Shown: positions 15,771 through 25,817, counted from the first letter of the stretch. The stretch: DNA of 64,000 nucleotides from JAYVJH01 sp043777595 (GCA_043777595.1 JAYWHT010000094.1:1-64000), one strand, 5' to 3'. The notes: generated by a model from the letters alone, not told the origin. A program made the numbers and translations.

Positions 15771-18131
15771 ATGCGTAAAATATACCTCATAACAGCACTC
15801 TCTTTAATTTTGTTTGGTCAAATACGGGCCCAAAAAATAGATCAGTGCGCTACAATGCCGATGGATAGCTTGTTGCGGCTCAAACACCCCGAACTGGGGA
15901 CACTCAACGATTTTGAGCGGGCTTTGCAACGCAAAATCGTTGAAATCAAAGCCCGTCAGGCGGCTTCACGTACTGTTGCTGAGGTGGTTACGATTCCGAT
16001 TGTCGTACATGTTGTTCACAATGCCGAAAGCGTCGGGGCTGGGCGCAACATCAGCGAGGCACAAGTCAAGGCACAAATAGAAACGCTCAATGAGGACTTC
16101 CGCCGCCGCCGAGGTACACGTGGTTTTAATGACGACAGCCGTGGTGCAGATATTGAGATAGAATTTTGTTTGGCACAATTTAACCAAACAGGCCAGAAAA
16201 TGACAGAGCCAGGCATTGACCGCATCAATGGTGGCCGCTTGGCTTGGACTCGCTCCGAGATTGAAGGCTCGCTCAAACCAACTACTATCTGGGACCCCAA
16301 CAAGTTTTTTAATATCTGGATTTTAGAATTTGCCGCCCCCGACAATAACCTATTGGGCTATGCCCAGTTTCCAAGCCAATCAAGTCTCGACGGTCTGCCC
16401 GCCAATGGTGGCTCTGGTAGCACTGACGGTGTAGTGGTTTTGTATTCGAGTTTTGGTAATATCGAAAAAGGGAGTTTTCCGTCTATGAAAGCCCCTTATA
16501 ACTTAGGTCGTACACTATCGCACGAAACTGGACACTGGCTCGGCTTGCGCCATATTTGGGGCGATGCCAACTGCGGCAATGACTTTTGTGATGACACGCC
16601 TTCGCAGGCATCAGAGAGTAGAAACTGCCAAAAGGGACGAGTGAGCTGTGGAGGAAGCAACATGGTCGAGAACTATATGGACTACTCTGACGATGGCTGT
16701 ATGAATATTTTTACTGCCAATCAAAAAAGTAGAATGAGGGCGGTCTTAGAACTCAGCCCTCGCCGAAGTAGTCTGATAGGCTCAAATCTGTGCGGGCAGT
16801 CAGTTAGTGCCAAGCCGTTTTCTAACTTTCAGGCCGAAAACAGAAGGGTTTTATTGGGTGGACAAGTTCGTTTTACAGATTTATCATCAAGTTTTCCGAC
16901 AGCGTGGCGGTGGGACTTTGAAGGTGGCGACCCAGCTACATCGACCGAACAAAACCCTACTGTAACATACAGCATGGCAGGCAAATATAAGGTTACGCTC
17001 ACGGCTTCAAATGCCCTCGGCTCGTCGGCAGCGGCTACTAAGTCGGCCTATATCGAAGTACTTAATCAAGGGCTTTGCGCTACTGTTACCAATTTTGTAG
17101 GCACTCCGACCATTCTAAAAAACCCAACTGGAACTGGCTACGTGGCAGGTCAAAATAACCGAAATATCAAGGCTATTTCCGAATATTTTGATAACGCACT
17201 GGGTTACGCCAATCTACGGGGAACAACCGTCAAGTTTGGAATAGCCAAAGCAGCCAAAGGCAGGGAGTCGGAGAGTATCGTGAGAGTAACGGCCTGGAAC
17301 GCCCGAGGGTTTCAAAATGGGCCAGGTAGCGTACTCGAAACCAAAGAAATACCGCTCCGTACTATTTTGGACGATGTAGCCAACAACCGAGCCACGGCCA
17401 TTACTTTTGATAAAAATCTACCTCTTTTTGGCTTGCCGTTTCATGTGGGCGTGGAGTTTGACTATGCCGCTGGCGACAGTGTGGCCATAATAACCTCAAA
17501 AAATGGCGAAGCCACCAGCGCAACCACTTGGGAACAAGACAAGACAGGTGTTTGGGACTTGATAACTCGTAGTAATGGTATCAATATTGCCAACGACATC
17601 AAGGTAAATATTGGCATGAAGCAATCGGTTCAGATTGCGACTACGGCCCAAATCATCGACCCCAACCAAGCCATAACGCTACAAGGCCGTGGTGGTACAA
17701 GTTATAGCTGGTCGCCAGCCAATAGCCTCAGTGCAGTACTCGGCCCACAAGTTACGGCCAGACCCACTCAAACAACCACATACAGAGTCAAAGGTACAGG
17801 CGATGTGTGTGTGGATTCGGCCAGTGTAACGATCTATGTCAGAAACATTCAGGTATTAAGCACCAATACCCCCGCTACCGAACAACAGCTTACAGTTAGC
17901 CCCAATCCGACCGATGGAGAAATGATTGTAGCTTTCAGTAATACTGTTATTGGACAGGTAAAAATAAATGTATTGAACATGACAGGTATTGAAGTGCTAA
18001 ACAAAAAATACCAAAAAAGTGACTATCAATTTTCTGAAACAATAGATATTAGAAACATTGCTTCTGGAATCTATATTATTGAAATTCAGTTAGATAACCA
18101 AACGGTTCGCCGTAAAATCTTAAAGTTTTAA
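15771..18131 (+). CDS. Secreted M43 (pappalysin/cytophagalysin-type) metalloprotease with PKD domain and T9SS tail
   Basis: A 786-residue exported zinc protease. The signal peptide ends near residue 20 (IRAQ). The M43 catalytic domain covers about 70-340. The zinc site is HETGHWLGLRH (His 251, 255, 261 and Glu 252), and the cysteine-rich stretch with VENYMDYSDDGCMNIFT includes the Met-turn. A PKD domain follows (about 355-430, FTDLSSSFPTAWRWDFEGGD). Next come beta-rich regions of unknown type. A C-terminal type A sorting domain (about 700-786, LTVSPNPTDGEMIV ... SGIYIIEIQ) directs export through T9SS and attachment to the surface. The SusCD locus upstream could make it a supplier of peptides, but they are separated by the toxin remnant. 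Confidence 0.92.
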   Translation: MRKIYLITALSLILFGQIRAQKIDQCATMPMDSLLRLKHPELGTLNDFERALQRKIVEIKARQAASRTVAEVVTIPIVVHVVHNAESVGAGRNISEAQVKAQIETLNEDFRRRRGTRGFNDDSRGADIEIEFCLAQFNQTGQKMTEPGIDRINGGRLAWTRSEIEGSLKPTTIWDPNKFFNIWILEFAAPDNNLLGYAQFPSQSSLDGLPANGGSGSTDGVVVLYSSFGNIEKGSFPSMKAPYNLGRTLSHETGHWLGLRHIWGDANCGNDFCDDTPSQASESRNCQKGRVSCGGSNMVENYMDYSDDGCMNIFTANQKSRMRAVLELSPRRSSLIGSNLCGQSVSAKPFSNFQAENRRVLLGGQVRFTDLSSSFPTAWRWDFEGGDPATSTEQNPTVTYSMAGKYKVTLTASNALGSSAAATKSAYIEVLNQGLCATVTNFVGTPTILKNPTGTGYVAGQNNRNIKAISEYFDNALGYANLRGTTVKFGIAKAAKGRESESIVRVTAWNARGFQNGPGSVLETKEIPLRTILDDVANNRATAITFDKNLPLFGLPFHVGVEFDYAAGDSVAIITSKNGEATSATTWEQDKTGVWDLITRSNGINIANDIKVNIGMKQSVQIATTAQIIDPNQAITLQGRGGTSYSWSPANSLSAVLGPQVTARPTQTTTYRVKGTGDVCVDSASVTIYVRNIQVLSTNTPATEQQLTVSPNPTDGEMIVAFSNTVIGQVKINVLNMTGIEVLNKKYQKSDYQFSETIDIRNIASGIYIIEIQLDNQTVRRKILKF

Positions 18132-18140
18132 TTTAATATT

Positions 18141-19175
18141 TTGAGCGACAAACCAATCATTGTTCTAAAATTTGGAAGTGCGGCCATCACCAAGCCTGAT
18201 GGCGAACTCAATCAGGTTGTGATGGTGGACGTAGCTCGACAGGTGGCGCAGTTGTATGGTCAGTATCGTATCGTCATTGTGTCGTCAGGGGCGGTGGCGG
18301 CTGGCAAACAGTTTATTCAAAACTATGCTGGCGAAATTACCCAACGAAAGGCGGCGGCAGCCGTTGGTAACCTGCTGCTACTCAACAAATACGCCCAGTT
18401 TTTTGCTCCATATCAAATTCCTATTGCTCAAAGTTTGTGCGAGCGCAGTCATTTTGCCAATCGAGACCAGTTTTTGCAAATGAAAGATACTTTTCAAGAA
18501 TTGTGGGCAAATGGTATTGTACCGATTGTAAACGAAAATGACGTAGTGAGTAGCCGAGAGTTAAAGTTTTCGGACAATGACGAATTGGCCACACTCATTG
18601 CCATAGGTTTTGGCGCACAAACGCTCTTGCTATGTACTTCGGTGGGTGGTTTGTTAGACAGTAATGGCCAGATTATCAGCCGAGTAACCAATATCAACGA
18701 TGTTTTTCAGTTTGTGCGTTCCGATAAGTCAGCGGTTGGGTTGGGAGGTATGAGTTCTAAACTGACTTTTGCCAAACGTGCGCTACGCATGGGTATTGAG
18801 GTTGTTATATTTGGAATGAATGAAGCCGATGGTATTTTGAAGGCCCTAAAAAAACAAACAGGAACAGCCTTTATGCCAGACGACAACAGCCTCTCGGCTC
18901 GTAATCGCTGGCTCGTTAGCGGTAGTTTGGTAGTGGGCAAAATCCAGATAGATGCTGGTGCAGTAAGGGCATTACAAAACCGCAAAAGCCTGTTAGTTGT
19001 TGGTATTCGGCAGGTCGAAGGCGATTTTGAGGCTGGCGAAGTTATAGAAATCATTGACGAAAACAACACAGTCGTTGCTGTAGCCCAAGCCCGTGAGTCG
19101 TCGACTATAATTACCCAAAACCTAAAAACCCAAAACTTTGAAATAGCCAACGCCAACGATATTGTGTTGTTGTGA
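18141..19175 (+). CDS. proB: Glutamate 5-kinase
   Basis: ProB phosphorylates glutamate to glutamyl 5-phosphate, the first step of proline synthesis, in the cytoplasm. The 344-residue protein has the amino acid kinase domain (about 1-250: IIVLKFGSAAITKP, VIVSSGAVAAGK, PIVNENDVVS, GGMSSKLTFAKRALRMG) and a C-terminal PUA domain (about 260-344, beginning GKIQIDAGAVRALQN). The start used is TTG at 18141, 9 bases after the protease stop; there is no nearby ATG that keeps the conserved N-terminus. proA is not adjacent. It ends 12 bases from the convergent GH88 fusion gene. Confidence 0.93.
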   Translation: MSDKPIIVLKFGSAAITKPDGELNQVVMVDVARQVAQLYGQYRIVIVSSGAVAAGKQFIQNYAGEITQRKAAAAVGNLLLLNKYAQFFAPYQIPIAQSLCERSHFANRDQFLQMKDTFQELWANGIVPIVNENDVVSSRELKFSDNDELATLIAIGFGAQTLLLCTSVGGLLDSNGQIISRVTNINDVFQFVRSDKSAVGLGGMSSKLTFAKRALRMGIEVVIFGMNEADGILKALKKQTGTAFMPDDNSLSARNRWLVSGSLVVGKIQIDAGAVRALQNRKSLLVVGIRQVEGDFEAGEVIEIIDENNTVVAVAQARESSTIITQNLKTQNFEIANANDIVLL

Positions 19176-19187
19176 GGGTAGCTTTTT

Positions 19188-21824
19188 CTATTTTCTACCA
19201 ACTTCCATAATATGGTATTCTTGAATCAAGGCGGGATTTTCGGGAGTAAGTGTAAATGATATTTTGATATTGGCTTTTTCACCTTCTAATATAAATGACC
19301 CTCTCAGTTGGTTTTCGGGAATCAATTCGCTGGTATTTAGTATTTTACCAATATTCCCAAAAATGTTTTTAGCTTCTTTTTGTAAATCGGCAAGTACATA
19401 ATCTGCAAAGAAATTTTCGGCAAAAATACCTGACTTTTCGGCATTTATCCAGTTGGGTAATAGTGCCAATAGCTCAGTTTGGCGTTGTTTCAAAATAGCC
19501 GAAGCAGGCAACTGCCGGGGTTTGAGATTGGCACCAATAATGAGCGTGTCGAGTACTTGCAAATTGACAATCGACATGGGGGCATACGTCAAATTGGCAA
19601 ATGACACTACGCCCAGACCATATTCAGGCAACATACGCCAGTTGCTACCAAAACCTGGCAAACCTCCGCTGTGGCCCACATAAACTCGCCCTTCGGCATC
19701 TTGTAGCCTGTTGAGGCCATAACCATAAGCCGACGTAGTAACCGATGACCGCCCACTGGGATATTTGAAATTAGAATTAAGGCCAATCAAGTTCCAAGGC
19801 TGGTGCATCTCTCTGACCGAACTTCGTTTGAGAGGTGCCGATTCAATATCGTTTTTGGGTGGCCAAGCCGCCTGATGGAACGCCATATATTTACCAAAAT
19901 CTTCGATAGACGTTATCAGTCCGCCCATTGCTCCATAAGCACCGTTGTGTAGTAGCGGTTCTTCCTTCCATTGGTCGTTGTGCCAGCGGTAGCCGTGAGC
20001 GAGTTGGGCGGCAGGTACTTTTGTGAATTCCCAATAGGTGTTTTTCATATCTAATGGCCTCAAAATCTGCTCATTGATATACTGCTGATACGGCTTGCCC
20101 GATACTTTAGTGATGATATAGCCCAAGAGCGTTACGCCCAAGTTGCTGTACTCATAGGCCACGCCAGGCACATTTGAAAATGACGGAGACTGTGCCAGTT
20201 TCAGTAATTCAGCATTTGTATCAGAAAGCTGGCGGTCGCCCCATGGATTGTCTTCTGGAAAACCTGCGGCGTGGGTCATCAAGTGTCTGATTGTAATTGG
20301 TGGAGAGTCGGTTGTTAATAGTTTGGCTTTTTTCATTTCTGGAATGTACTTATCGGCATGGTCGTCCAAATTTAGTTTGCCAGCATCTCGCAACTGCAAA
20401 ATAGCCATCGTCGTAAAACTCTTGCTAATAGACGCAATTCTGAACTGCGACTGAGCTGTGGCAGTGGCTTTGTTGGTAATGTCGGTATAGCCCGTGCTAT
20501 TGGTATGAATCAGTTTACCATCTAATAATATACCATAAGACGTAGCCGGAAAATGCTTGTTGTTGGCATAGTCTTGATATATTTTATCAATCGTTGGCAA
20601 CATCGCTTGCACTTTTTGTAGCCTGTTGGTATCTGTAAAAATAGGTAGTTGGTAGGTTTGAACTTTGGTCATGGCATCGTAGCGCAAAAGGGCTTCTAAA
20701 TAATAATAATCGGCATAAATCAACGGCACATCGACCTCAGACTTAGCAGGTTTATTGCCGACTGAATGTTTTAAAATAAAATAATTGTTTGTACCAATCG
20801 CTGCCTTATAAATAGGGCTTGATAGGCTTTCTAATATTTTGACGGCAGAATTGAAGTAAAATTGAGCGTTCTGGCCACCATATTTACTGAGTTCCAATAG
20901 TCCCGATGCAGCAATAGCCGCCGCCGAAGCATCTCGCTCCTCGTTTGGAATGTTGGGGGCGTTCATGTCCCAATACGGAATTTTGTTGGCAGGTAAGTTG
21001 GGGTGATTTAACACAAAATCGGCAATTTTTCGGGCTTGTTCCAAGTAATTTTGGTCTTTGGTTTCTCGGTACATCGTTACAAATCCGTACATTCCCCAAA
21101 CTTGGCCTCTTGCCCAAGCCGACTCATCGGCTGCGCCTTGATGGGTTTTCTTGGCCAATATTGCGCCAGCAGAATCATAGCACACCACGTGATAGCTGCT
21201 ATTGTCGGGGCGGTAGTGGTGCTTGATGGTATTGTCGGCGTGGGTTGTGCTGAGGTTGTAGAAGTCCATATTACCAGTCTGCTTTGCCGCCCAAAACAAC
21301 AATTCAAGATTCATCATGTTGTCAATAATGACAGGATAATTATAGCCACCTTTCAAGTTATTCCATGACTTGATGAGGCCGATTTTTGAATCAAATCGTG
21401 TAGCCAGCGACTTAGCACCATTGAGCATAATAGCTTTGTATTCAGGGTTTTGTGTTAGTCGGTAGCCATTACCAAAGGGACAATAGAGCATAAAGCCCAA
21501 GTCGTGAGTGTTGGTATTGTATTGCTCTTTGGCTACGGCCATCGTCCATCGGTGGGCGGCTTCTTTCCATTTATTATCTTTTGTTTGTTCGTACAAAAAC
21601 CATAACGAACCTCCAAAAAAACCACTACACCACCAATCAGATTTCATGTTGCGTGGCGAGCCGTCGGGCAGCGACGACTGCGGGAATTGCGTGATGTCGG
21701 CATGAGAAGCCAACATTCCTTCATATTGTTTGGCGGCTAACTGAAATTCTTTTTGAACATCAATTTTAGATTGCCCAAAACCAAAATGGCTAAGGCAAAG
21801 CAATAGAAGTACTGTTTTTTTCAT
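19188..21824 (-). CDS. Fusion of GH88 unsaturated uronyl hydrolase and serine beta-lactamase-fold hydrolase
   Basis: One uninterrupted 878-residue reading frame with two complete enzyme domains after a signal peptide (cleavage near FGQS, residue 18). Residues about 25-390 form a GH88 alpha/alpha-barrel, which hydrolyses unsaturated uronic acid from oligosaccharides made by polysaccharide lyases. Candidate catalytic acids are D108 in THDLGF and D168 in IIDNMMNLE. QGAADESAWARGQVWGMYGF and PYWDMNAP are also typical. Residues about 405-760 are a class C beta-lactamase/esterase-like domain. It has S465-I-S-K468 (SxxK), Y559-S-N561 (YxN) and H718-S-G720 in the KTG position. The remainder is a C-terminal tail. 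The lactamase part may act as a sugar esterase. The gene stands alone, with no lyase or SusCD beside it. Confidence 0.9.
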   Translation of the reverse strand: MKKTVLLLLCLSHFGFGQSKIDVQKEFQLAAKQYEGMLASHADITQFPQSSLPDGSPRNMKSDWWCSGFFGGSLWFLYEQTKDNKWKEAAHRWTMAVAKEQYNTNTHDLGFMLYCPFGNGYRLTQNPEYKAIMLNGAKSLATRFDSKIGLIKSWNNLKGGYNYPVIIDNMMNLELLFWAAKQTGNMDFYNLSTTHADNTIKHHYRPDNSSYHVVCYDSAGAILAKKTHQGAADESAWARGQVWGMYGFVTMYRETKDQNYLEQARKIADFVLNHPNLPANKIPYWDMNAPNIPNEERDASAAAIAASGLLELSKYGGQNAQFYFNSAVKILESLSSPIYKAAIGTNNYFILKHSVGNKPAKSEVDVPLIYADYYYLEALLRYDAMTKVQTYQLPIFTDTNRLQKVQAMLPTIDKIYQDYANNKHFPATSYGILLDGKLIHTNSTGYTDITNKATATAQSQFRIASISKSFTTMAILQLRDAGKLNLDDHADKYIPEMKKAKLLTTDSPPITIRHLMTHAAGFPEDNPWGDRQLSDTNAELLKLAQSPSFSNVPGVAYEYSNLGVTLLGYIITKVSGKPYQQYINEQILRPLDMKNTYWEFTKVPAAQLAHGYRWHNDQWKEEPLLHNGAYGAMGGLITSIEDFGKYMAFHQAAWPPKNDIESAPLKRSSVREMHQPWNLIGLNSNFKYPSGRSSVTTSAYGYGLNRLQDAEGRVYVGHSGGLPGFGSNWRMLPEYGLGVVSFANLTYAPMSIVNLQVLDTLIIGANLKPRQLPASAILKQRQTELLALLPNWINAEKSGIFAENFFADYVLADLQKEAKNIFGNIGKILNTSELIPENQLRGSFILEGEKANIKISFTLTPENPALIQEYHIMEVGRK

Positions 21825-21895
21825 TTGTTTTTAGTAGTATTGACAATTAAAGCCACACCAACTCGTTTTTTACTTTCAATTCATATTGTTATCTC

Positions 21896-23800
21896 ATGTA
21901 CCCAAAATATACAAACTGCAGTCCAATTTTATTGATAATGGTCTTTTGGTTTTTTAGTTCAACTCTCAAATCACAAAACAAGAAAGCCATCGAGGTATTT
22001 GAAAAAGGAATCAAAGCCTTCAACGAGCAACGATTAGACCGTGCCGCCCTGTTGATGGACGAAGCCATAGGTATTGACAGCACTTATGCAGAGGCGTATT
22101 TTAAAAGAGGACAGTTTTTTGATACGTTCTTGCAGTCTGAGCAAGCCTTGGCTTATTTTCGTAAAGCTGTATCGCTTTCGCCCGATTTGCCCGCACTTGT
22201 ACCTGCTTATCAAAAACTAATTCAGTACCACATTCAGGCTGGCGACTATGCCCTTACTCGTTCTTATTTAAGGCGTTATGTTTTGTTTTTAAAGCCTAAG
22301 TCAGCGGCTCTCAAACGAGCGCAGCGGCAATTAGAAATCTGTCAGAATGGTGAAAAAGCAATATCGAATCCACTCAAAATTAGTCCGGAGGTACTGTCTG
22401 ATACGGTCAATAAGCAACGAGAGCAGTATTTTCCGAGCCTCACAGCCGACGGTGAAACGCTGCTCTTTACTACTTTGATTGGCGGTAATAACGAAGATTT
22501 GTACATTACGAAACTCAAAAATGGACATTGGATAGAACCCGTTTCAGTATCGACCAACATCAACTCATTGGGCAATGAAGGCGCAGGCTCTATCTCGGGC
22601 GATGGCCGTACTCTGGTCTTTACAGGCTGCAACCGTATGGACGGCTATGGCAGTTGTGATTTGTATATCAGTCAAAAAACAGGCGAAGTATGGGAAAAAC
22701 CTCGAAATCTGGGCATTAACATCAACTCGCCATATCGAGAACGCCAGCCGTCCCTCTCTTCCGATGGGCAAACGCTCTATTTTATATCTGAAAAAGTTGG
22801 TGGCCAGGGTGGTGATGATGTATGGAGCAGTACATTGCAAATCAATGGCCAATGGTCAAAAGCCCGTAATTTGGGAGCAACAGTCAATAGTCAGTATGAC
22901 GAAGCCTCGCCGTTTATTCATGCCAATGGCCATACGCTTTTTTTTGCATCAGAGGGCCACGAGGGCATTGGTGGCTACGATATTTTTATGTCCGACAGCA
23001 CTGCCACAGGCTGGCAACCACCTCAAAACTTAGGCTACCCCATCAACACTGCCGACAATCAAGTGGCATTGGTGATTACGGCCGATGGTAAGTATGCCTA
23101 TTATACCAAAGGAATCAAAAACGAAGGGCTATCTAAGCTATACAGAGTGGCTTTGCCTGAGGCGTTACAACAAAAAATTAAGGCCGTAAACGCCTTGAAA
23201 GGAACTGTAACGGACTCTAAAAGCCAAAAGCCACTGATGGCAACGATTGAGATATTTGACCTAAAAACCAATCAAGTCATAGCCAAACTCAATGCCGACT
23301 ACGTCAATGGCCAGTATGCAACAACACTACCGAACGATGGTGAATGGGGGCTGTATGTGAGTGCCGAGGGTTATTATTACAAAAGTTTATCGTTCGACTA
23401 CTCCCAAAAACACGAAGCTGAGGGATTGGTGCTAAATGTGTCGCTCGACCCATTGACGACCTCAAACAATGGTATTTTGAACAATATTTATTTTGAAACA
23501 GGCAAAGCCGATTTACAAGAAAAATCTAAAACCGAACTGAATCAGTTGGTTTTATTTTTACAGGCCAATAAAAACGTCAGACTCGAAATATCAGGCCATA
23601 CAGACGACATAGGCAATGATAAACAAAACTTGGTATTGTCGCAAAAAAGAGCGCAGAGTGTTGTCAATTATTTGTCAGCGGCAGGTGTTTCGGTAACTCG
23701 TGTCAAGGCCATTGGCTACGGCAAAACCCGCCCCGTTGTACCCAATACTTTTGACGACAACCGCCGCCTAAATCGACGCATTGAGTGGCGGGTGATGTAA
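21896..23800 (+). CDS. PorE-like OmpA-family protein with TPR, beta-propeller and CRD domains
   Basis: A 634-residue envelope protein. Order of parts: signal/anchor segment (1-27), tetratricopeptide repeats (about 27-135, KAIEVFEKGIKAFNEQR, YAEAYFKRGQFFD), PD40/WD40-like propeller (about 150-420, repeated FPSLTADGETLLFTT, GSISGDGRTLVFTG, QPSLSSDGQTLYFIS), a carboxypeptidase-regulatory-like domain (about 435-520, LKGTVTDSKSQKPLMATIEI), and an OmpA peptidoglycan-binding domain (about 530-634, IYFETGKADLQ, LEISGHTDDIGNDKQN, LSQKRAQSVVNYL). This architecture is that of PorE, which links the type IX secretion machine to peptidoglycan. Several paralogues with it exist per genome, so the exact role is uncertain. 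Confidence 0.85.
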   Translation: MYPKYTNCSPILLIMVFWFFSSTLKSQNKKAIEVFEKGIKAFNEQRLDRAALLMDEAIGIDSTYAEAYFKRGQFFDTFLQSEQALAYFRKAVSLSPDLPALVPAYQKLIQYHIQAGDYALTRSYLRRYVLFLKPKSAALKRAQRQLEICQNGEKAISNPLKISPEVLSDTVNKQREQYFPSLTADGETLLFTTLIGGNNEDLYITKLKNGHWIEPVSVSTNINSLGNEGAGSISGDGRTLVFTGCNRMDGYGSCDLYISQKTGEVWEKPRNLGININSPYRERQPSLSSDGQTLYFISEKVGGQGGDDVWSSTLQINGQWSKARNLGATVNSQYDEASPFIHANGHTLFFASEGHEGIGGYDIFMSDSTATGWQPPQNLGYPINTADNQVALVITADGKYAYYTKGIKNEGLSKLYRVALPEALQQKIKAVNALKGTVTDSKSQKPLMATIEIFDLKTNQVIAKLNADYVNGQYATTLPNDGEWGLYVSAEGYYYKSLSFDYSQKHEAEGLVLNVSLDPLTTSNNGILNNIYFETGKADLQEKSKTELNQLVLFLQANKNVRLEISGHTDDIGNDKQNLVLSQKRAQSVVNYLSAAGVSVTRVKAIGYGKTRPVVPNTFDDNRRLNRRIEWRVM

Positions 23801-24002
23801 GATTTTTAACTCCGACGTTGTCCGAGTCCATCGAAATGATTATGCCAAGCGATAACTTGACAATCAAAGTTGAATTGTGGCTCTCTGACAATTTTGGCAG
23901 CAGTTAAACTGCCATTGGTTGTGGCCAAGTCATTAGCCAATCCAAAATAATCATAATTATTCGTAACTTCGTAGCCGAACCATTAACAATCTACAAAACG
24001 AC

Positions 24003-25292
24003 ATGAAAAAGCAAGTGTGTATCATTGGCGCAGGCTCTTCGGGCATTGCGGCGGCCAAAACGCTCAAAGAAAATGGGATAGAATTTGATTGCTTTGAAAA
24101 AGGCTCGCAGATTGGAGGTAATTGGAGGTACAAAAACGATAACAACTTATCATCGGCCTATCGGACGTTGCATATCAATACCAACCGCAATGTGATGGCG
24201 TACTCAGACTACCCAATGCCTGCCCATTACCCAATGTTTCCGCATCATAGCCATATTATTGAGTACTTTGACAGTTATGTCAATCATTTTCAGATTAGAG
24301 ACCTAATTACTTTTAGTACCTCTGTTGAAGACGTTTCGCTCAATGTCGATGGTACTTACAAGGTAACAACTGATACAGGTTTAATATTTGACTATGAGTA
24401 TGTTATTGTAGCAAACGGACACCACTGGAACCCACGTTTTCCAGAGCCTGCCTTTAAGGGGGAGTTTACAGGAGAAGTACTACATTCTCACTTTTATACC
24501 GAAGCAGAGCAACTGGCACACAAAAACGTATTGGTGGTAGGTATCGGCAACTCGGCCGTGGATATTGCCTGCGAAACGGCCAAACAGCATACTGGCCGTG
24601 TTACGATTTCGAGCCGAAGCGGTGCATATATTGTTCCAAACTGGTTTTTGAGTATGCCATTCGATAATCTGGCAAGTCCACTTACGGCCATGTTACCGTT
24701 GGCTTTACAAAGAATATTTTTAAATATTTCTCTGTTTTTGGCTCGCGGCCGCCAGCAAGACTATGGCGTACCAAAGCCTAACAGACCCATTTTGAGCGAA
24801 CACCCAACGCTCTCGCAAGAGTTATTGAATGTCGCTGGTCGAGGTTTGGTCGATTTTAAGCCCAACATCAAAGAACTAAAAGGCAAAGAAGTGTTTTTTG
24901 AAGATGGGAGTAGCCAAACCTATGACACTATTGTTTATGCGACAGGCTATAAGGTTACGTTTCCGTTCTTGAAAGACAAAGTTTTTGATGTAGGCGACAC
25001 GAATAATTTTAGACTTTACAAAAAAGTAGTTCACCCAGACTGGAAAAACCTATTTTTTCTGGCTTTGGTACAACCATTGGGGGCAATCATGCCATTGGCC
25101 GAAGTCCAAGCCAAGTGGATAGCCAAAATAATAAATGGCCAGTGCAAGTTGCCAAGTCCCGAAGTCATGAAAAAAAGTATTGATGCCGATACCGTCAAGA
25201 TGGCCAAACGCTACAAGGCTTCGGCACGCCATACCTTACAAGTCGATTTTCACCCATACAAGGCGAGTATTGAGCGAGAAATGGGTCGGTAG
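24003..25292 (+). CDS. Flavin-containing monooxygenase-like protein
   Basis: A 429-residue FAD/NADPH enzyme. The FAD Rossmann motif is CIIGAGSSGIAAAKTLKENG (residues about 6-25). The FMO fingerprint FxGxxxHxxxY is present as FTGEVLHSHFY. The NADPH motif is VLVVGIGNSAVDIA, and the late motif is TIVYATGYKVTFP. These enzymes oxygenate soft nucleophiles such as amines or sulfides; the substrate cannot be inferred. It has its own transcription direction, ends at the base before the convergent TPR gene, and has no obvious partner. Confidence 0.9.
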   Translation: MKKQVCIIGAGSSGIAAAKTLKENGIEFDCFEKGSQIGGNWRYKNDNNLSSAYRTLHINTNRNVMAYSDYPMPAHYPMFPHHSHIIEYFDSYVNHFQIRDLITFSTSVEDVSLNVDGTYKVTTDTGLIFDYEYVIVANGHHWNPRFPEPAFKGEFTGEVLHSHFYTEAEQLAHKNVLVVGIGNSAVDIACETAKQHTGRVTISSRSGAYIVPNWFLSMPFDNLASPLTAMLPLALQRIFLNISLFLARGRQQDYGVPKPNRPILSEHPTLSQELLNVAGRGLVDFKPNIKELKGKEVFFEDGSSQTYDTIVYATGYKVTFPFLKDKVFDVGDTNNFRLYKKVVHPDWKNLFFLALVQPLGAIMPLAEVQAKWIAKIINGQCKLPSPEVMKKSIDADTVKMAKRYKASARHTLQVDFHPYKASIEREMGR

Positions 25293-25817
25293 TTATATTT
25301 TGGATAGCAAAAGAGCTGCTTCTTTGTCGCCTAATTTTTTGGCAAGTTCCAAATCGGCTTTGGCTTTCGGCACTTTGTTGATTTTTAGTAAAACAATAGC
25401 TCGCCAGCGCAAAGCATCGACATTTTTTCGTCGAGAGTACCAAACTGCTTTGTCAAACATTATCAGGGCATCTTGCCATTCGTCTAACTCATAGTGAGCC
25501 TGACCTTTACCAATCTGAAACTCGTAAAGTGTGTTATCGAACTTCATTGACTGGGTCAAATCGTAGATACTTGTGTGGTAGTTTTGAAAGTAAAGATTAC
25601 ACAAACCCCTGTAACCCAGTGCAATAGCTGACTTAGGGTCATTTTTTACGGCCTTGTCAAAGTACTTAAAAGCGTTGTCAAAATCGCCACCTTGAAACAA
25701 CTCAATACCCTCTGTCATCAGTAATCGGTCTTTGTCGGCACGAGTTTCGTGGTCAGTAGTATATACTTTGACTGTTAGATATATAGCGAAGAATATACCA
25801 AAAACGATAATTTCCAT
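25293..25817 (-). CDS. Membrane-anchored TPR protein
   Basis: A 174-residue protein with one N-terminal membrane segment (about 2-20, EIIVFGIFFAIYLTVKVY) followed by three or four tetratricopeptide repeats (about 32-170). Examples are GIELFQGGDFDNAFKYFDKA, AIALGYRGLCNLYFQNYH and GKGQAHYELDEWQDALIMFD. It is likely a scaffold facing the periplasm or cytoplasm; no enzymatic motif is visible. It lies upstream on the minus strand of nothing close, and its stop abuts the convergent monooxygenase gene. Confidence 0.8.
   Translation of the reverse strand: MEIIVFGIFFAIYLTVKVYTTDHETRADKDRLLMTEGIELFQGGDFDNAFKYFDKAVKNDPKSAIALGYRGLCNLYFQNYHTSIYDLTQSMKFDNTLYEFQIGKGQAHYELDEWQDALIMFDKAVWYSRRKNVDALRWRAIVLLKINKVPKAKADLELAKKLGDKEAALLLSKI

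Noticed and set aside
15771..18131. The M43 protease as part of the SusCD operon
   Set aside because: It is separated by the antitoxin remnant and a small membrane gene, with a likely separate promoter.
19188..21824. The GH88/lactamase protein as two adjacent genes
   Set aside because: There is no stop, no frame change and no credible internal start between the domains.
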